Source of the DNA: Neomesorhizobium albiziae
Lineage (GTDB): Bacteria > Pseudomonadota > Alphaproteobacteria > Rhizobiales > Rhizobiaceae
Length of the DNA stretch: 34,225 nt
Direction of reading: 5' to 3'
NCBI RefSeq assembly: GCF_900114255.1
Contig: NZ_FOSL01000031.1
Coordinates: forward strand, 1-34,225
The notes beneath the pieces are model-generated. The model had not been told where the DNA came from. It saw only the letters and a list, made by a program, of their open reading frames with translations, and did no database searches. Made by a program: the position numbers and the translations under genes. Positions 33,882 through 34,225 of the stretch are shown here, piece after piece. How positions within the stretch are numbered: the first letter of the stretch is position 1; every line of letters begins with the position of its first letter.

Positions 33882-34225
33882 ATGTTGAGCCCGCAAATCT
33901 GCAGCGCGAATCCCGCGCCCCGCAAGCCCCTTTATGCCCAGCTTTACCTGCAGGTGCTTGCCGCAATCACGCTTGGCATCGCACTCGGCCACTTCTATCC
34001 GGAACTCGGCGAGATCCTGAAGCCGCTCGGCGAGGCCTATATCAAGCTGGTCAAGATGATCATCGCGCTTGTCGTCTTCCTAACAATTGCGATCCGCATT
34101 GCCGGCATGAACGATCTCCAGAAAGTCGGCCGGGTTGCCGGCAAGGCGATGGTCTATTTCGTCACCTTCTCGACGCTCGCGCTTATCGTCGGCCTCATCG
34201 TCGCCAATGTCGTTCAGCCTGGCGC
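33882..34225 (+). CDS. dctA: C4-dicarboxylate transporter DctA, 5' part
   Basis: The first 114 residues of a proton/sodium-dicarboxylate symporter that imports succinate, fumarate and malate, the carbon source of nitrogen-fixing bacteroids. The sequence [20 protein letters not shown] forms the first membrane helix; [20 protein letters not shown] and [18 protein letters not shown] follow, then a further helix ([19 protein letters not shown]). The ATG at 33882 follows AGGAGA at 33871-33876. Compared with the usual MIIAPVIFLT-x-x-x-GIAGM, this copy has Leu for Pro and Arg for the Gly before IAGM, unusual changes in a conserved segment. It is cut by the window end. Confidence 0.9.
   Translation, partial: MLSPQICSANPAPRKPLYAQLYLQVLAAITLGIALGHFYPELGEILKPLGEAYIKLVKMIIALVVFLTIAIRIAGMNDLQKVGRVAGKAMVYFVTFSTLALIVGLIVANVVQPG

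Overview
The window reads as accessory DNA from a rhizobial alphaproteobacterium, with Mesorhizobium, Sinorhizobium and Rhizobium as the plausible genera. Evidence is the GC-rich coding style, an ICE/plasmid-type traG-trb cluster, two SyrB-like regulators (a family known from rhizobia), a dctA start behind a sigma-54 promoter, and short intergenic palindromes of the rhizobial RIME type. The assignment comes from reading the sequence only; no database search was possible.

Region 1 (544-12658) is a compact conjugation operon on the + strand: traG (coupling protein), a ribbon-helix-helix gene, then trbB-C-D-E-J-L-F-G-I and a DUF2274 gene. Many of the genes overlap by 1-8 bases. It encodes the mating-pair apparatus (a VirB-like type IV secretion system); no relaxase or integrase lies in the window. 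trbK and trbH are absent. A frameshifted DUF736 gene closes the cluster (12655-13054).

Region 2 (13196-20488) holds a PAN/apple-domain protein (-), then a TetR repressor (-) divergent from a two-adaptor RND efflux operon (+) arranged like triABC of Pseudomonas. A perfect 8-2-8 palindrome lies between repressor and pump.

Region 3 (20489-27809) is regulatory and decayed DNA. Two SyrB-like genes in opposite orientation flank a triple-PAS GGDEF-EAL protein, whose GGDEF motif is damaged and EAL domain intact. The rest is wreckage: remnants of an FCD-type GntR regulator, a family 3 glycosidase, a MocR-type regulator, an IS66 transposase and possibly a sugar ABC permease.

Region 4 (27810-34225) has an apparently intact succinate-semialdehyde dehydrogenase-like gene (-), a pair of M16 peptidase genes (-) that both look damaged, an unrecognised small ORF, a broken queE fragment, and the beginning of dctA with its sigma-54 promoter, running off the window.

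The most unusual structure is inside trbE: six tandem 18-bp units (4974-5081), each centred on a small inverted repeat. In two units both arms have changed together so that the dyad is kept.
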